Of a stretch of 51,208 bases of DNA, positions 21,800-30,351 are shown piece by piece. Position 1 is the stretch's first letter. Each line of letters opens with the position of its first letter. The notes under the pieces were generated by a model that searched no databases, was not told where the DNA came from, and saw only the letters and a program-made list of their open reading frames with translations. A program made the position numbers and the translations under genes. Origin of the DNA: an uncultured bacterium (lineage in GTDB: Bacteria; Bacillota; Clostridia; Oscillospirales; Oscillospiraceae); contig CAMNQF010000024.1 of NCBI GenBank assembly GCA_946548895.1, positions 1 to 51,208 of the forward strand. Reading direction: 5' to 3'.

Positions 21800-23542
21800 A
21801 TGCTGAGACGCATCGCGTCTTACCTGAAAGGCTACGGCGGCTACGCCGTGGGCTCGCCGCTGCTGGTGATCGTGGAGACGGTCTGCCAGCTTATCATCCC
21901 CCTGCTTATGGCCCGGATCATCAACCAGGGCATTTACGGGAACAGCATGACGGTGGTCTGGCAGTCAGGCGCGCTGATGGTGGCGGTGGCCCTTGTGGCC
22001 ATTTTCACCGGCGCCATGTCCGCCAAGTGCGCCGCCAACGCCGCCCAGGGCCTGGGGGCCAACCTGCGTCAGGCGGAGTTCAGGAAGATATCCGGCTTTT
22101 CCTTTGCGGACATTGACCGGTTTTCCTCCTCCTCCCTCATCACCCGCATGACCAACGACGTGACCAACATTCAGAACACGGCCATGATCTGCCTGCGCAT
22201 CTTCATCCGGGCGCTGACCATGCTGGTGGCCAGCGTGGTCCTCACCCTGACCATCAGCCCGCAGCTGGCCCTGGTGGTGCTGGTCATCCTGCCCATTATG
22301 GCCGTGGCGCTGCTGGCGCTGATGAAGATCTGCTTCCCGCTGTTTGAGAAGATGCAGAGGGCCCTGGACCACCTCAACGAGACGGTGCAGGAAAACCTCA
22401 TCGCCGTGCGGGTGGTGAAGTCCTACGTCCGGGAGAACCGGGAGCGGGAGAAGTTCATCGACGCCAATGACGGCTTCACCGCCGCCGGCCTGCGTGCGGT
22501 GATGCGGATGGTGGCCATGCAGCCGGTGATGATGATCTGCATGGCGGCGGCCACCGTGCTGGTGCTCTACTTCGGCGGCAATATGGTGCTGGGGCTGGAG
22601 CTGGACGTGGGCTATCTTCAGACGGTGCTGGATTATATCATGCAGATCCTCATGTCCATCATGATGGTGGGCATGGCCATCCTGCAATACACCCGGGCCC
22701 AGGCGTCCATGCACCGGGTGTTTGAGGTGCTGGACGCCCAGAGCGCCATCGTTGACGGCGGCGGGACGGACCTGCCCGCCCCCAGGGGCCGGGTGGAGTT
22801 CCGGGACGTGTCCTTCCGCTACCAGACCGAAGGGGCGGGCGAGGACGTGCTGCGCGGCATCAGCCTGGACATACAGCCCGGGGAGTTTGTGGCCATTGTG
22901 GGGGGCACCGGCACGGGCAAATCCTCCCTGGTGAACCTGATCCCCCGGTTCTATGACGTGCACCGGGGCAAGGTGCTGGTGGACGGCATGGATGTGCGGG
23001 ACTACCCCCTGGACGGCCTGCGCGGCCGCATCGGCATGGTGCTGCAGAACAACGTGCTGTTTTCGGGCACCATCCGGGAGAACCTGCTGTGGGGCAACGA
23101 GAACGCCACGGAGGAGGAGCTCATCCAGGCGGCCAAGGACGCCCAGGCCTACGACTTCATCATGTCCTTCCCGGACGGGTTTGACACCAGCCTGGACCAG
23201 GGGGGCGTCAACGTGTCCGGCGGGCAGAAGCAGCGGCTGTGCATCGCCCGGGCCATGGTGCGCAAGCCCGCCGTCCTCATTTTGGACGACTCCACCTCCG
23301 CCGTGGACTCCGCCACCGAGGGGCGCATCCGGGAGTCCTTCCGGGAGAACCTGAAGGGCACCACCGTCATCATCATCGCCCAGCGCATCAGCTCGGTGCA
23401 GTACGCCGACAAGATCGTGGTGCTGGACGAGGGCACGGTGGCCGGCGTGGGCACCCACGGGGAACTGATGGAAACCAACAAGATTTACCGGGAAATCTAC
23501 GACTCCCAGCAGGAAGGAGGGGACGGCAATGGCGGGACCTAG
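21800..23542 (+). CDS. ABC exporter half-transporter with degenerate catalytic site
   Basis: A 580-residue multidrug-exporter-type half transporter. Six membrane helices span about residues 15-300, and one nucleotide-binding domain spans about 330-570. Walker A is GGTGTGKSS, the signature is VSGGQKQR, Walker B is LILDDSTS and the switch loop is IIIAQRISS. The catalytic glutamate after Walker B is Asp, and the switch histidine is Gln. These two substitutions mark the degenerate subunit of heterodimeric exporters such as the TM287/288 or BmrCD type. The partner is encoded immediately downstream with a 14-base overlap. Substrate unknown; the MarR gene in front suggests drugs, bile or antimicrobial compounds. 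Confidence 0.93.
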   Translation: MLRRIASYLKGYGGYAVGSPLLVIVETVCQLIIPLLMARIINQGIYGNSMTVVWQSGALMVAVALVAIFTGAMSAKCAANAAQGLGANLRQAEFRKISGFSFADIDRFSSSSLITRMTNDVTNIQNTAMICLRIFIRALTMLVASVVLTLTISPQLALVVLVILPIMAVALLALMKICFPLFEKMQRALDHLNETVQENLIAVRVVKSYVRENREREKFIDANDGFTAAGLRAVMRMVAMQPVMMICMAAATVLVLYFGGNMVLGLELDVGYLQTVLDYIMQILMSIMMVGMAILQYTRAQASMHRVFEVLDAQSAIVDGGGTDLPAPRGRVEFRDVSFRYQTEGAGEDVLRGISLDIQPGEFVAIVGGTGTGKSSLVNLIPRFYDVHRGKVLVDGMDVRDYPLDGLRGRIGMVLQNNVLFSGTIRENLLWGNENATEEELIQAAKDAQAYDFIMSFPDGFDTSLDQGGVNVSGGQKQRLCIARAMVRKPAVLILDDSTSAVDSATEGRIRESFRENLKGTTVIIIAQRISSVQYADKIVVLDEGTVAGVGTHGELMETNKIYREIYDSQQEGGDGNGGT

Positions 23543-25718
23543 AGGACCCCACGGCCCCGGCGGACCCCGGGGCGGCTTTGGCAAGCCCAAAAATTTGCGC
23601 CGCACTCTGCTGCGCACGGCGAAATACATCGCGAACCGGCCCGTCCTGCTGATCGCGGCGCTGGCCAGCGTGGTGGCCTCGGCGGTGCTGGGCGTGGCGG
23701 CCACCTATATGCAGAAGCCCATCATCGACGGCATCACCAGCGCCTGGGCGGCGGGCCAGGCCGACTGGCCCGGCCTGGCGGTCCGATGCTTGCAGCTCAT
23801 GGGCATCTATGGCCTGGCGGCGCTGTGCTCCTATGCCCAGGCCAGCCTGATGGCCCAGCTGGCCCAGAAGGGGTGCAACCGCCTGCGCCGGGAGCTGTTT
23901 GATAAGCTCCAGCAGCTTCCCCTGAGCTATTTCGACGCCCACACCCATGGCGAGCTCATGAGCCGCTTCACCAACGACGCGGACAATGTGCAGACCGCCC
24001 TGGAGCAGTCTGTGGTGCAGCTGATCTCCAGCGCGGTCACCTTTGTGGGCGTGGTGGTCATGATGGTCACCCTGTCCCCCAGCCTGTTCCTGGCGACTTT
24101 GGTGATGCTGGCCGGGGTGATGGCGGTGTTCGCGGTGTTCGGCAAGCGCAGCAGGAGGTACTTTGCCCGGCAGCAGGCGGCCCTGGGGGCCGTGAACGGC
24201 AACATCCAGGAGATGATCGAGGGGCTGAAGGTGGTCAAGGCTTTCAACCACGAGGAACAGGCCAAGGCCAGGTTTGAGAGCCTGAACGAGGACTACCGCA
24301 CGGCGGCCAGCCAGGCTGGGTTTTACTCCTCGGCCATCATGCCGGTGGCCTCCAACCTCACCAGCATCGGATATGCGGTCACCGCCGTGCTTGGGGCCGC
24401 TCTGGCCATGGGCGGCGGGATGAACGCCGGGTTCACTCTGGGCTCCCTGGTGGCCTATCTGAAGTACAACCAGCAGGTGACGCAGCCCGTCAACCAGATC
24501 TCCATGCAGATGAACTCCCTGCTGTCCGCGATGGCGGGCGCCGAGCGCATCTTTGCCGTCATGGACACCCAGCCGGAGATAGACCGGGGCCAGGTTGTGC
24601 TGGTGCCGGTGGACAAGGACGCCAACGGCTCCCTGTCCAAGTTCAGCGGCCAGGGCAGGCCGAAGGCCTGGGCCTGGAAGGTGCCCCGGAGCTGCGGCCT
24701 GGCGCTGGTGCCGGTGCTGGTGGGTGCGGACGAGACCCTCACCGAGCTGGGCCAGGCGGACGAGGAGAACGGAGCCCTGAAGCTGCTGCCGCCGGGGGTG
24801 GAATCCAAAACCGGGCTATGGGTGCGGCTGGGGCAGGACGGGGCCCTCACCCCCCTGACCCCCGGGGAGATGGCGGGTCACAGCTGGGCCTGGAAGTACC
24901 CGGGGCCCGACGGGGCGGTGGGCCTCCACCTCATTCGGGGGACGGTCCGCAACGTCCCCGGTGAGGAATTCTGCTATGCCGAGCTGCGGGGGGCGGTGCG
25001 GCTCAACCAGGTGGACTTCTCCTATGTGGAGGGCAAGCCGGTGCTGAAAACCCTGTCCGTCTACGCCGATCCGGGGCAGAAGATCGCCTTTGTGGGCTCC
25101 ACCGGCGCGGGCAAAACCACCGTCACCAACCTGATCAACCGCTTCTACGAGATTCAGGGGGGCATGATTACCTGCGACGGCATCGACGTGCGGGACATCC
25201 AGAAAGACTCCCTGCGGTTGAGCCAGGGCGCGGTGCTCCAGGATACCCACCTGTTCACCGGCACCGTCATGGACAATATCCGGTACGGCCGACTGGACGC
25301 CACCGATGAGGAGTGCGTCCAGGCCGCCAAGGCCGCCAACGCCGACGGCTTCATCCGCCGCCTGCCGGAGGGCTACCGCACCCAGATCACCGGGGACGGG
25401 GCCAACCTGTCCCAGGGGCAGCGGCAGCTGCTGGCCATCGCCCGGGCGGCGGTGAAGGACCCGCCTATCATGGTGCTGGACGAGGCCACCTCCTCCATCG
25501 ACACCCGCACCGAGCGGTATATCCAGCGCGGCATGGACGCCCTGATGGAGGGGCGGACGGTGTTTGTCATCGCCCACCGGCTGTCCACCGTGCGCAACGC
25601 CGACTGCATTGTGGTCATCGAGGGCGGGCGCATCATGGAAAAGGGCAGCCACGCCCAGCTCATGGAGGAGCAGGGACGGTATTACCAGCTCTACACCGGG
25701 CAGTTTGAGCTGGACTAA
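23529..25718 (+). CDS. ABC exporter half-transporter, catalytic subunit, with a long TMD-NBD insertion
   Basis: A 729-residue partner of the preceding gene. An N-terminal Gly/Pro-rich segment is followed by six membrane helices (about residues 35-340) and a nucleotide-binding domain (about 490-725). Walker A is GSTGAGKTT, the signature LSQGQRQ, Walker B IMVLDEATSS with intact Glu, and the switch His is in FVIAHRLS. Between the membrane and ATPase domains lies an insertion of about 130 residues (about 352-485), where related transporters have a shorter linker. It contains two WAWK-type blocks (KAWAWKVP and HSWAWKYPGP) and no membrane segment, so it looks like a duplicated or extended linker domain. 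GGAGG within the upstream gene supports the start; translation is coupled by overlap. Confidence 0.92.
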   Translation: MAGPRGPHGPGGPRGGFGKPKNLRRTLLRTAKYIANRPVLLIAALASVVASAVLGVAATYMQKPIIDGITSAWAAGQADWPGLAVRCLQLMGIYGLAALCSYAQASLMAQLAQKGCNRLRRELFDKLQQLPLSYFDAHTHGELMSRFTNDADNVQTALEQSVVQLISSAVTFVGVVVMMVTLSPSLFLATLVMLAGVMAVFAVFGKRSRRYFARQQAALGAVNGNIQEMIEGLKVVKAFNHEEQAKARFESLNEDYRTAASQAGFYSSAIMPVASNLTSIGYAVTAVLGAALAMGGGMNAGFTLGSLVAYLKYNQQVTQPVNQISMQMNSLLSAMAGAERIFAVMDTQPEIDRGQVVLVPVDKDANGSLSKFSGQGRPKAWAWKVPRSCGLALVPVLVGADETLTELGQADEENGALKLLPPGVESKTGLWVRLGQDGALTPLTPGEMAGHSWAWKYPGPDGAVGLHLIRGTVRNVPGEEFCYAELRGAVRLNQVDFSYVEGKPVLKTLSVYADPGQKIAFVGSTGAGKTTVTNLINRFYEIQGGMITCDGIDVRDIQKDSLRLSQGAVLQDTHLFTGTVMDNIRYGRLDATDEECVQAAKAANADGFIRRLPEGYRTQITGDGANLSQGQRQLLAIARAAVKDPPIMVLDEATSSIDTRTERYIQRGMDALMEGRTVFVIAHRLSTVRNADCIVVIEGGRIMEKGSHAQLMEEQGRYYQLYTGQFELD

Positions 25719-25764
25719 AACGGCCGCTGACGCGCCCTGTGCCCCTTGAAGGGATCACAAACAG

Positions 25765-25816
25765 AAAAAACAAACCGCCTGCTGAATTTGCCGGTCAGCA
25801 GGGCGGTTTGTTTTTT
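25765..25816 (+). terminator. Intrinsic terminator of the MarR-ABC operon
   Basis: A-rich arm with CAAACCGCCTGCTGA and its partner TCAGCAGGGCGGTTTG form a long stem with one bulge, followed by TTTTTT (25811-25816). The A run on the left arm would let it work on the minus strand too. Confidence 0.92.
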
Positions 25817-25907
25817 CAGCGCGGGAATTTTATTGCGCTGGGCGTGCGTGGAGCGGTTAAGGGCCTGGAGGCCCGCTGCATCAAAGGACTGTTTTTCGAT
25901 TTCACAC

Positions 25908-25938
25908 TTGACTTGGAGCTTACTCCAACGATTATAAT
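25908..25938 (+). promoter_or_regulatory. MerR-type promoter with 19-base spacer and internal dyad
   Basis: TTGACT (25908-25913) and TATAAT (25933-25938) are 19 bases apart, longer than the optimal 17. The spacer holds the perfect dyad TTGGAG-CTTA-CTCCAA (25913-25928). This is the architecture that MerR proteins activate by untwisting DNA. The downstream gene is itself a MerR-family protein, so autoregulation is likely. Confidence 0.85.
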
Positions 25939-25964
25939 AGGGTCATCAGCGGCTTGGAAGGGGC

Positions 25965-26366
25965 GTGGGGAAAATCACCATTAGGGAAGTGAGCAGGCAG
26001 TACGGCGTCACCCAGGACGCGCTGCGCTATTACGAGCGGATCGGGATGATTCCGCCGGTTTCCCGCACGGCGGGGGGCGCACGGGATTACCAGGACGAGG
26101 ACCTGGCCTGGGTGGAGCTGGCGCTGTGCATGAGGAGCGCGGGGCTGTCCGTGGAGGCCATCTCCGAGTATGTCCGGCTGGCCCGCCTTGGGGACGGCAC
26201 CATCAAAGACCGCCTTGCCTTGCTGCAAGGCCAGCGGGAGGGCCTGCTGGAGCGGCAGGGCCAGATCGCCCAGGCGCTGGAGCGCTTGAATTATAAGATT
26301 GCCCGGTATGAGGACGCGCTGAAAACAGGGGTTCTAAATTGGGCGGAGGAGGAAAACCAGCAATGA
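25965..26366 (+). CDS. MerR-family transcriptional regulator
   Basis: A 133-residue MerR protein. The N-terminal winged helix contains ITIREVSRQYGVTQDALRYY then ERIGMIPPVSR, the classic MerR pattern. A coiled-coil dimerisation helix (LLQGQREGLLERQGQIAQAL) and a short tail follow. There is no cysteine effector cluster, so it is not a mercury- or copper-type sensor. It resembles the short regulators of aldehyde or redox stress genes. GTG 25965 is the chosen start. The gene stands alone: the next gene is on the opposite strand, so the only visible target is its own promoter. Confidence 0.9.
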   Translation: MGKITIREVSRQYGVTQDALRYYERIGMIPPVSRTAGGARDYQDEDLAWVELALCMRSAGLSVEAISEYVRLARLGDGTIKDRLALLQGQREGLLERQGQIAQALERLNYKIARYEDALKTGVLNWAEEENQQ

Positions 26367-26424
26367 GGTCCATGCCGGGCGGGCCTGTCCCCGGCGCCTG
26401 CCCGTCCGCGGCCCGCGCAAACTG

Positions 26425-26451
26425 GGAGGCCGGCGTCAGCCGCCGGCCTCC
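26425..26451. terminator. GC-rich hairpin at the end of the zinc-ribbon gene
   Basis: GGAGGCCGGCG (26425-26435) pairs with CGCCGGCCTCC (26441-26451) around a 5-base loop. It overlaps the last codons of the minus-strand gene and sits between two convergent genes. It lacks a clear T run. Confidence 0.5.
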
Positions 26452-26942
26452 AGCTGCTTTGTCATGAAGTCAAAAAGGCGCGTTTTGAAGGAGCCGTTCA
26501 TGTTCAGCGCCGCGAAAATGCGACCCACCTGCTCGTTGGGCGGTTCGTCCTCCTTGGCTGGCAGGTGGAGGGACATGAGGAAATCCACCGTTACGCCGTT
26601 GTCCCGCTTGGCCCAGACATTGGCGGTCAATTTGTCCTGGTCGGCGGAGCTCTGGCCGTAGTTGACGATGATCTCGGTCGTCATGTCGCTGTCGATTTGC
26701 AGCGCGGTGGCGGGGAGGGTAAAGGCAAAGCAGTTGAGGGTGGAGATTTCGGTCTCCACCAGATTGGGAAACCGAGGATCCTGCGCGTATCTGCCGTGAA
26801 TCAGCTGGGCGATACGGGAGATGAACTCGTATACCTCCGCCTTGCTGGCAGACCGGACCCGGGTTTTCCCACAGTCGGGGCACTGGTGTTTTTCGTTGGT
26901 CCTGCTGAATAAAAAGCCACAATTCTCGCAGATATACACCAT
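26436..26942 (-). CDS. Conserved protein with an N-terminal zinc ribbon
   Basis: A 168-residue protein of unknown function. Residues 1-25 form a rubredoxin-like zinc ribbon (YICENCGF, later CPDCGKT: two CxxC pairs). The rest (about 40-165) is a single alpha/beta domain without a motif I recognise. The start at 26942 is chosen because the ribbon begins there and the promoter TATAAT lies only 17 bases upstream; the longer frame from 27002 would span the promoter. The leader would therefore be very short, about ten bases. No operon partner is visible. Confidence 0.78.
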   Translation of the reverse strand: MVYICENCGFLFSRTNEKHQCPDCGKTRVRSASKAEVYEFISRIAQLIHGRYAQDPRFPNLVETEISTLNCFAFTLPATALQIDSDMTTEIIVNYGQSSADQDKLTANVWAKRDNGVTVDFLMSLHLPAKEDEPPNEQVGRIFAALNMNGSFKTRLFDFMTKQLEAGG

Positions 26943-26958
26943 TTCGATCACCAGTTCT

Positions 26959-26987
26959 ATTATACCAGGGCCGGTACTAAGTTTCAA
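26959..26987 (-). promoter_or_regulatory. Promoter of the zinc-ribbon gene
   Basis: On the minus strand TTGAAA (26982-26987), a 17-base spacer and consensus TATAAT (26959-26964). The predicted start near 26952 leaves about ten bases of leader. Confidence 0.78.
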
Positions 26988-27229
26988 GCGGAGAATTGAC
27001 AAAAAAAGTGCCGTCCATTTTGTATAACACGTCCAAAACCGAAGGACAGGCTGACAGATTGGTTCCAGTTCTTTCTAAATCTGAGGGAATATGGGGCGAA
27101 TAGGGAGAAAAAACCGCGATATGCGGAACATAATGCCGGGAGCGGCGGGGGGAAGAACCCCGCTTTCAGCTTATCCGGGGTAAAGCCGCGCCGGCGGGCG
27201 GAAAAGCTTTCACGGATTCTGATCGCCAC

Positions 27230-27258
27230 TTGCCAGGGGAAAAGGGAAATGGTATAAT
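27230..27258 (+). promoter_or_regulatory. Promoter of the hybrid sensor kinase gene
   Basis: TTGCCA (27230-27235), a 17-base spacer and consensus TATAAT (27253-27258), about 60 bases upstream of the TTG start. The rest of the gap between 26988 and 27229 holds no gene or structure that I can support. Confidence 0.72.
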
Positions 27259-27316
27259 ACGCTCAACAGCCGCGGCGTTCGCGCCGCGAGACGCGAAATA
27301 ACAAGGGGGGACCTCC

Positions 27317-30265
27317 TTGACCCGGAAAAAGCTGCTGGGAGGCTTCGCCGTGCTGTCTGCCATTGCCGTGGCGGTCCTCATCAGCGCGGCCTATTACCAG
27401 TTTGCCTCCAGCCAGATTTATCAGGAGAGCGTGAGCCACCTCAACGAGATTTACACCCAGATCGGCGGCACATTTCGGGCCACCATGTCCAAAAACTGGC
27501 GGCTGCTCCACAGCTGGCGGGGCTATATTTCCGCCGCGGAGGAGCGCCCGGAGGAATTCCTGGCGTTCATTCAGGAGGAGAAGAAAGAGTGGCACTTTAC
27601 CACCTTCTATTTCCTGGCCCGGGACGGCAGCTATGTCACGGCGCTGGGCGAAACCGGCCGCATGAATCTGGGGGAGGATCTCGGGCGGCTGATGGACGGC
27701 CGGGAGGACATCGTGGCGGACGGCATCCTGTCCGACGGGCAGAAGGTCACGGTGTTTGCCGTGCCCACCCAGCAGGGAAGCTATCAGGGCCTGGCCTATC
27801 AGGCAATAGGGATCTGCTTCAACGCCGGCGACATGACCGGCGCGTTGAGCATCCGCGCTTTTCAGGGACAGAGCGACTGCTATGTCACCTATCCCGACGG
27901 GCGGGTGTTGTTTTCCTCCCGTCCGGGCGGGGAGCAGCCGGAGAACTTCCTGTCCTACCTGCGGAACGGCGGGGCCTTTTCGGGCGCGGAAGCGGACGCC
28001 CTGGACCGGGACTGGCGGGAGGGAAACAGCGGGGTGCTCACCTGCACCCTGGAGGGCAGCGCCTATTACCTGTGCTACCAGCCGGTAGGCTTTGCCGGGT
28101 GGATGCTGGCGAGCGCCGCGCCGGTGCGGGTGGTGAACGCCAGCATCAGCCGTTTCATTGTTGTCACCTTTTGCGTCATGGCGGCGCTGTGCGCCATTGT
28201 GGTCACCTGCGTAACAGCCATTATCGTGCAGAACAGCCGCCGCCGTATGTGGGAGAAGAACCGGGAGATCCGCTCCCGGGAGCAGCTGTTTAATCTGCTG
28301 ACACAGAACACGGAGGACATCTTTATCCTGTTTTCGCCCGGCGACTTCACCGCCCAGTACGTCAGCCCTAACCTGGAACGGGTACTGGGACTGGACGCGG
28401 AGAAGGTCGCGCGGGATGTGCGGCCCCTGCTGTTTGGCGACCCGGACAGCCTGTTCCCCGATGAGCAGGCCCTCACCCCCCAGGTCCTGAAGGAGGTGCC
28501 CGTGGGGGGCGTGTGGACTGGGGAGCGGGATATGCTCCACACCAAGACCCATGAGCTGCGCTGGTTCAAGCAGCTGCTCCACCACTGCACCCTGGAGATG
28601 CGGGACCAGTTTATTTTCATGCTGTCCGACCGCACCCAGGAGCGGCAGATGAACGAGACCCTGGGAGAGGCCTTGAACACCGCCAAAGCCGCCAACGAGG
28701 CGAAGAGCAACTTCCTGGCCAATATGTCCCACGATATCCGCACGCCGATGAACGCCATCGTGGGCTTTTCCGCCCTGTTGAACCGGGACGCGGACGACCC
28801 GGAGAAGGTGCGGGAGTATACCCGGAAAATTTCCTCCTCCAGCCAGCACCTGCTGGGCCTCATCAACGACATCCTGGACATGAGCAAGATCGAGAGCGGC
28901 AAGACCTCGCTGAATATGACCGAGTTCAGCCTGCCCCAGCTGCTGGATGAGCTGTACACCATGATGCTGCCCCAGGCCCGGGCTAAGAGCCAGAGCTTTG
29001 AGCTGCACACCAGGGGCGCGGTGCCCGAGCTGCTGCTGGGCGACAAGCTCCGGCTGAACCAGGTGCTCATCAACCTGTTGTCCAACGCGGTGAAGTACAC
29101 CCAGCCCGGCGGGGAGATTTCCCTGACCGTTGAGGAGCTGGAGCAGAACTCCCCCGGCCACGCCCACCTGCGCTTTGCCGTGTCGGACAATGGCTACGGC
29201 ATGAGCGCCGGTTTTGTCCAGGTGATTTTCGACCCCTTTGCCCGGGAGGTCACCGAAGCCACCCGGGAGATCCAGGGGACCGGCCTGGGCATGGCGATCA
29301 CCAAAAATATTGTGGACCTGATGGGCGGAACGATTTTTGTGGACAGCGAGCTGGGCCAGGGCAGCACCTTTACCGTGGAGGTGGAGCTGGCGGCGGCCGG
29401 AGGCCGCCGGGATTCGGACTTTTGGACGCGCCATGGCATCGGCAGGATGCTTGCGGCGGACGATGAGGAGGATATCTGCCGCGCCATTCAGGACTCCATG
29501 AAGGGCTTCGGCGTGGAGGTCTCCTACGCCACCGGCGGCGCGGCGGCGCTGGAGCTGTTCCGGGCAGCCCAGGACAGGGGAGAGGCGTTTCACCTGGTGC
29601 TGCTGGACTGGCGTATGCCTGGAATGGACGGGCTGGAGACTGCCCGCCGTATCCGGCAGGCGGCGGAGGAGAAGCCCATCATCATCCTCACATCCTACGA
29701 CCTGGAGGAGGCCCGGGAGGCCGCCCGAAACGGGGGCGTTGACGCGTTTCTGCCCAAGCCCTTCTTTCCGTCCAGCTTGCAGCGGGCGGCGGCCCAGCTG
29801 CTGGAGGGGGATGAGGCCGGTGCGGCGGGAGAGCCCGGCCGGGAGGAAATTTCCCTGGAAGGCCTTCGGGTGCTGGCGGCGGAGGACAATGAGATCAACG
29901 CGGAGATCCTGCTGGAACTGCTGGAGATGGAGGGGGTCCACTGTGAGGTGGTGCCCAACGGCAGGCAGGCGCTGGACCGATTCCTTCAGTCCGCGCCCGG
30001 TGAGTTTGACATGATCTTCATGGATATTCAGATGCCGGTGATGGACGGCTATGAGGCGGCCCGGGCCATTCGGGCCAGCGCCCACCCCATGGCCCGGACC
30101 ATTCCCATCATCGCCATGACCGCCAACGCCTTTGAGGAAGATGTCCAGGCGGCGCTGGCGGCGGGCATGAGCGCCCACACCGCCAAGCCCCTGGACATGG
30201 AGCGGCTGAAGGCGGTTATCGACCTGCTGCGGAAGGACCACGCGGTCCTTGGGGCGGAGACATAA
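27317..30265 (+). CDS. Membrane-bound hybrid sensor histidine kinase with two receiver domains
   Basis: A 982-residue sensor. A membrane helix (about residues 8-28) and a second one (about 275-300) flank an extracellular dCache-like domain. A PAS-like domain follows (about 325-440). The HisKA domain carries the phosphorylated histidine in ANMSHDIRTPMNA (about residue 475). The HATPase domain has NLLSNAVKYT, DNGYGMS and GTGLGMAI. Receiver domain 1 (about 715-835) has phospho-acceptor Asp in LLDWRMPGMDG. Receiver domain 2 (about 855-975) has it in FMDIQMPVMDGY. There is no HPt domain and no DNA-binding output partner nearby. TTG 27317 is the start, with AAGGGGGG upstream. The signal is unknown; the next gene on the same strand is a sulfite/nitrite-reductase-like protein, which may or may not be functionally linked. 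Confidence 0.9.
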   Translation: MTRKKLLGGFAVLSAIAVAVLISAAYYQFASSQIYQESVSHLNEIYTQIGGTFRATMSKNWRLLHSWRGYISAAEERPEEFLAFIQEEKKEWHFTTFYFLARDGSYVTALGETGRMNLGEDLGRLMDGREDIVADGILSDGQKVTVFAVPTQQGSYQGLAYQAIGICFNAGDMTGALSIRAFQGQSDCYVTYPDGRVLFSSRPGGEQPENFLSYLRNGGAFSGAEADALDRDWREGNSGVLTCTLEGSAYYLCYQPVGFAGWMLASAAPVRVVNASISRFIVVTFCVMAALCAIVVTCVTAIIVQNSRRRMWEKNREIRSREQLFNLLTQNTEDIFILFSPGDFTAQYVSPNLERVLGLDAEKVARDVRPLLFGDPDSLFPDEQALTPQVLKEVPVGGVWTGERDMLHTKTHELRWFKQLLHHCTLEMRDQFIFMLSDRTQERQMNETLGEALNTAKAANEAKSNFLANMSHDIRTPMNAIVGFSALLNRDADDPEKVREYTRKISSSSQHLLGLINDILDMSKIESGKTSLNMTEFSLPQLLDELYTMMLPQARAKSQSFELHTRGAVPELLLGDKLRLNQVLINLLSNAVKYTQPGGEISLTVEELEQNSPGHAHLRFAVSDNGYGMSAGFVQVIFDPFAREVTEATREIQGTGLGMAITKNIVDLMGGTIFVDSELGQGSTFTVEVELAAAGGRRDSDFWTRHGIGRMLAADDEEDICRAIQDSMKGFGVEVSYATGGAAALELFRAAQDRGEAFHLVLLDWRMPGMDGLETARRIRQAAEEKPIIILTSYDLEEAREAARNGGVDAFLPKPFFPSSLQRAAAQLLEGDEAGAAGEPGREEISLEGLRVLAAEDNEINAEILLELLEMEGVHCEVVPNGRQALDRFLQSAPGEFDMIFMDIQMPVMDGYEAARAIRASAHPMARTIPIIAMTANAFEEDVQAALAAGMSAHTAKPLDMERLKAVIDLLRKDHAVLGAET

Positions 30266-30351
30266 GCGGACCCGTTTTTTGGAAATACTAATGTTTGATC
30301 GGCGGTCCAGGACTGGGCCGGCCAGTAAGGATGAAAGGCTGGGAAACGAAT

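Noticed and set aside
21965-25652. Long minus-strand open frames opposite the two ABC exporter genes.
   Set aside because: Histidine-rich antisense translations without motifs; the plus-strand genes have all ABC motifs.
27263-30241. A 992-codon minus-strand open frame opposite the hybrid kinase.
   Set aside because: Antisense artefact of a GC-rich gene; the plus strand carries intact kinase and receiver motifs.
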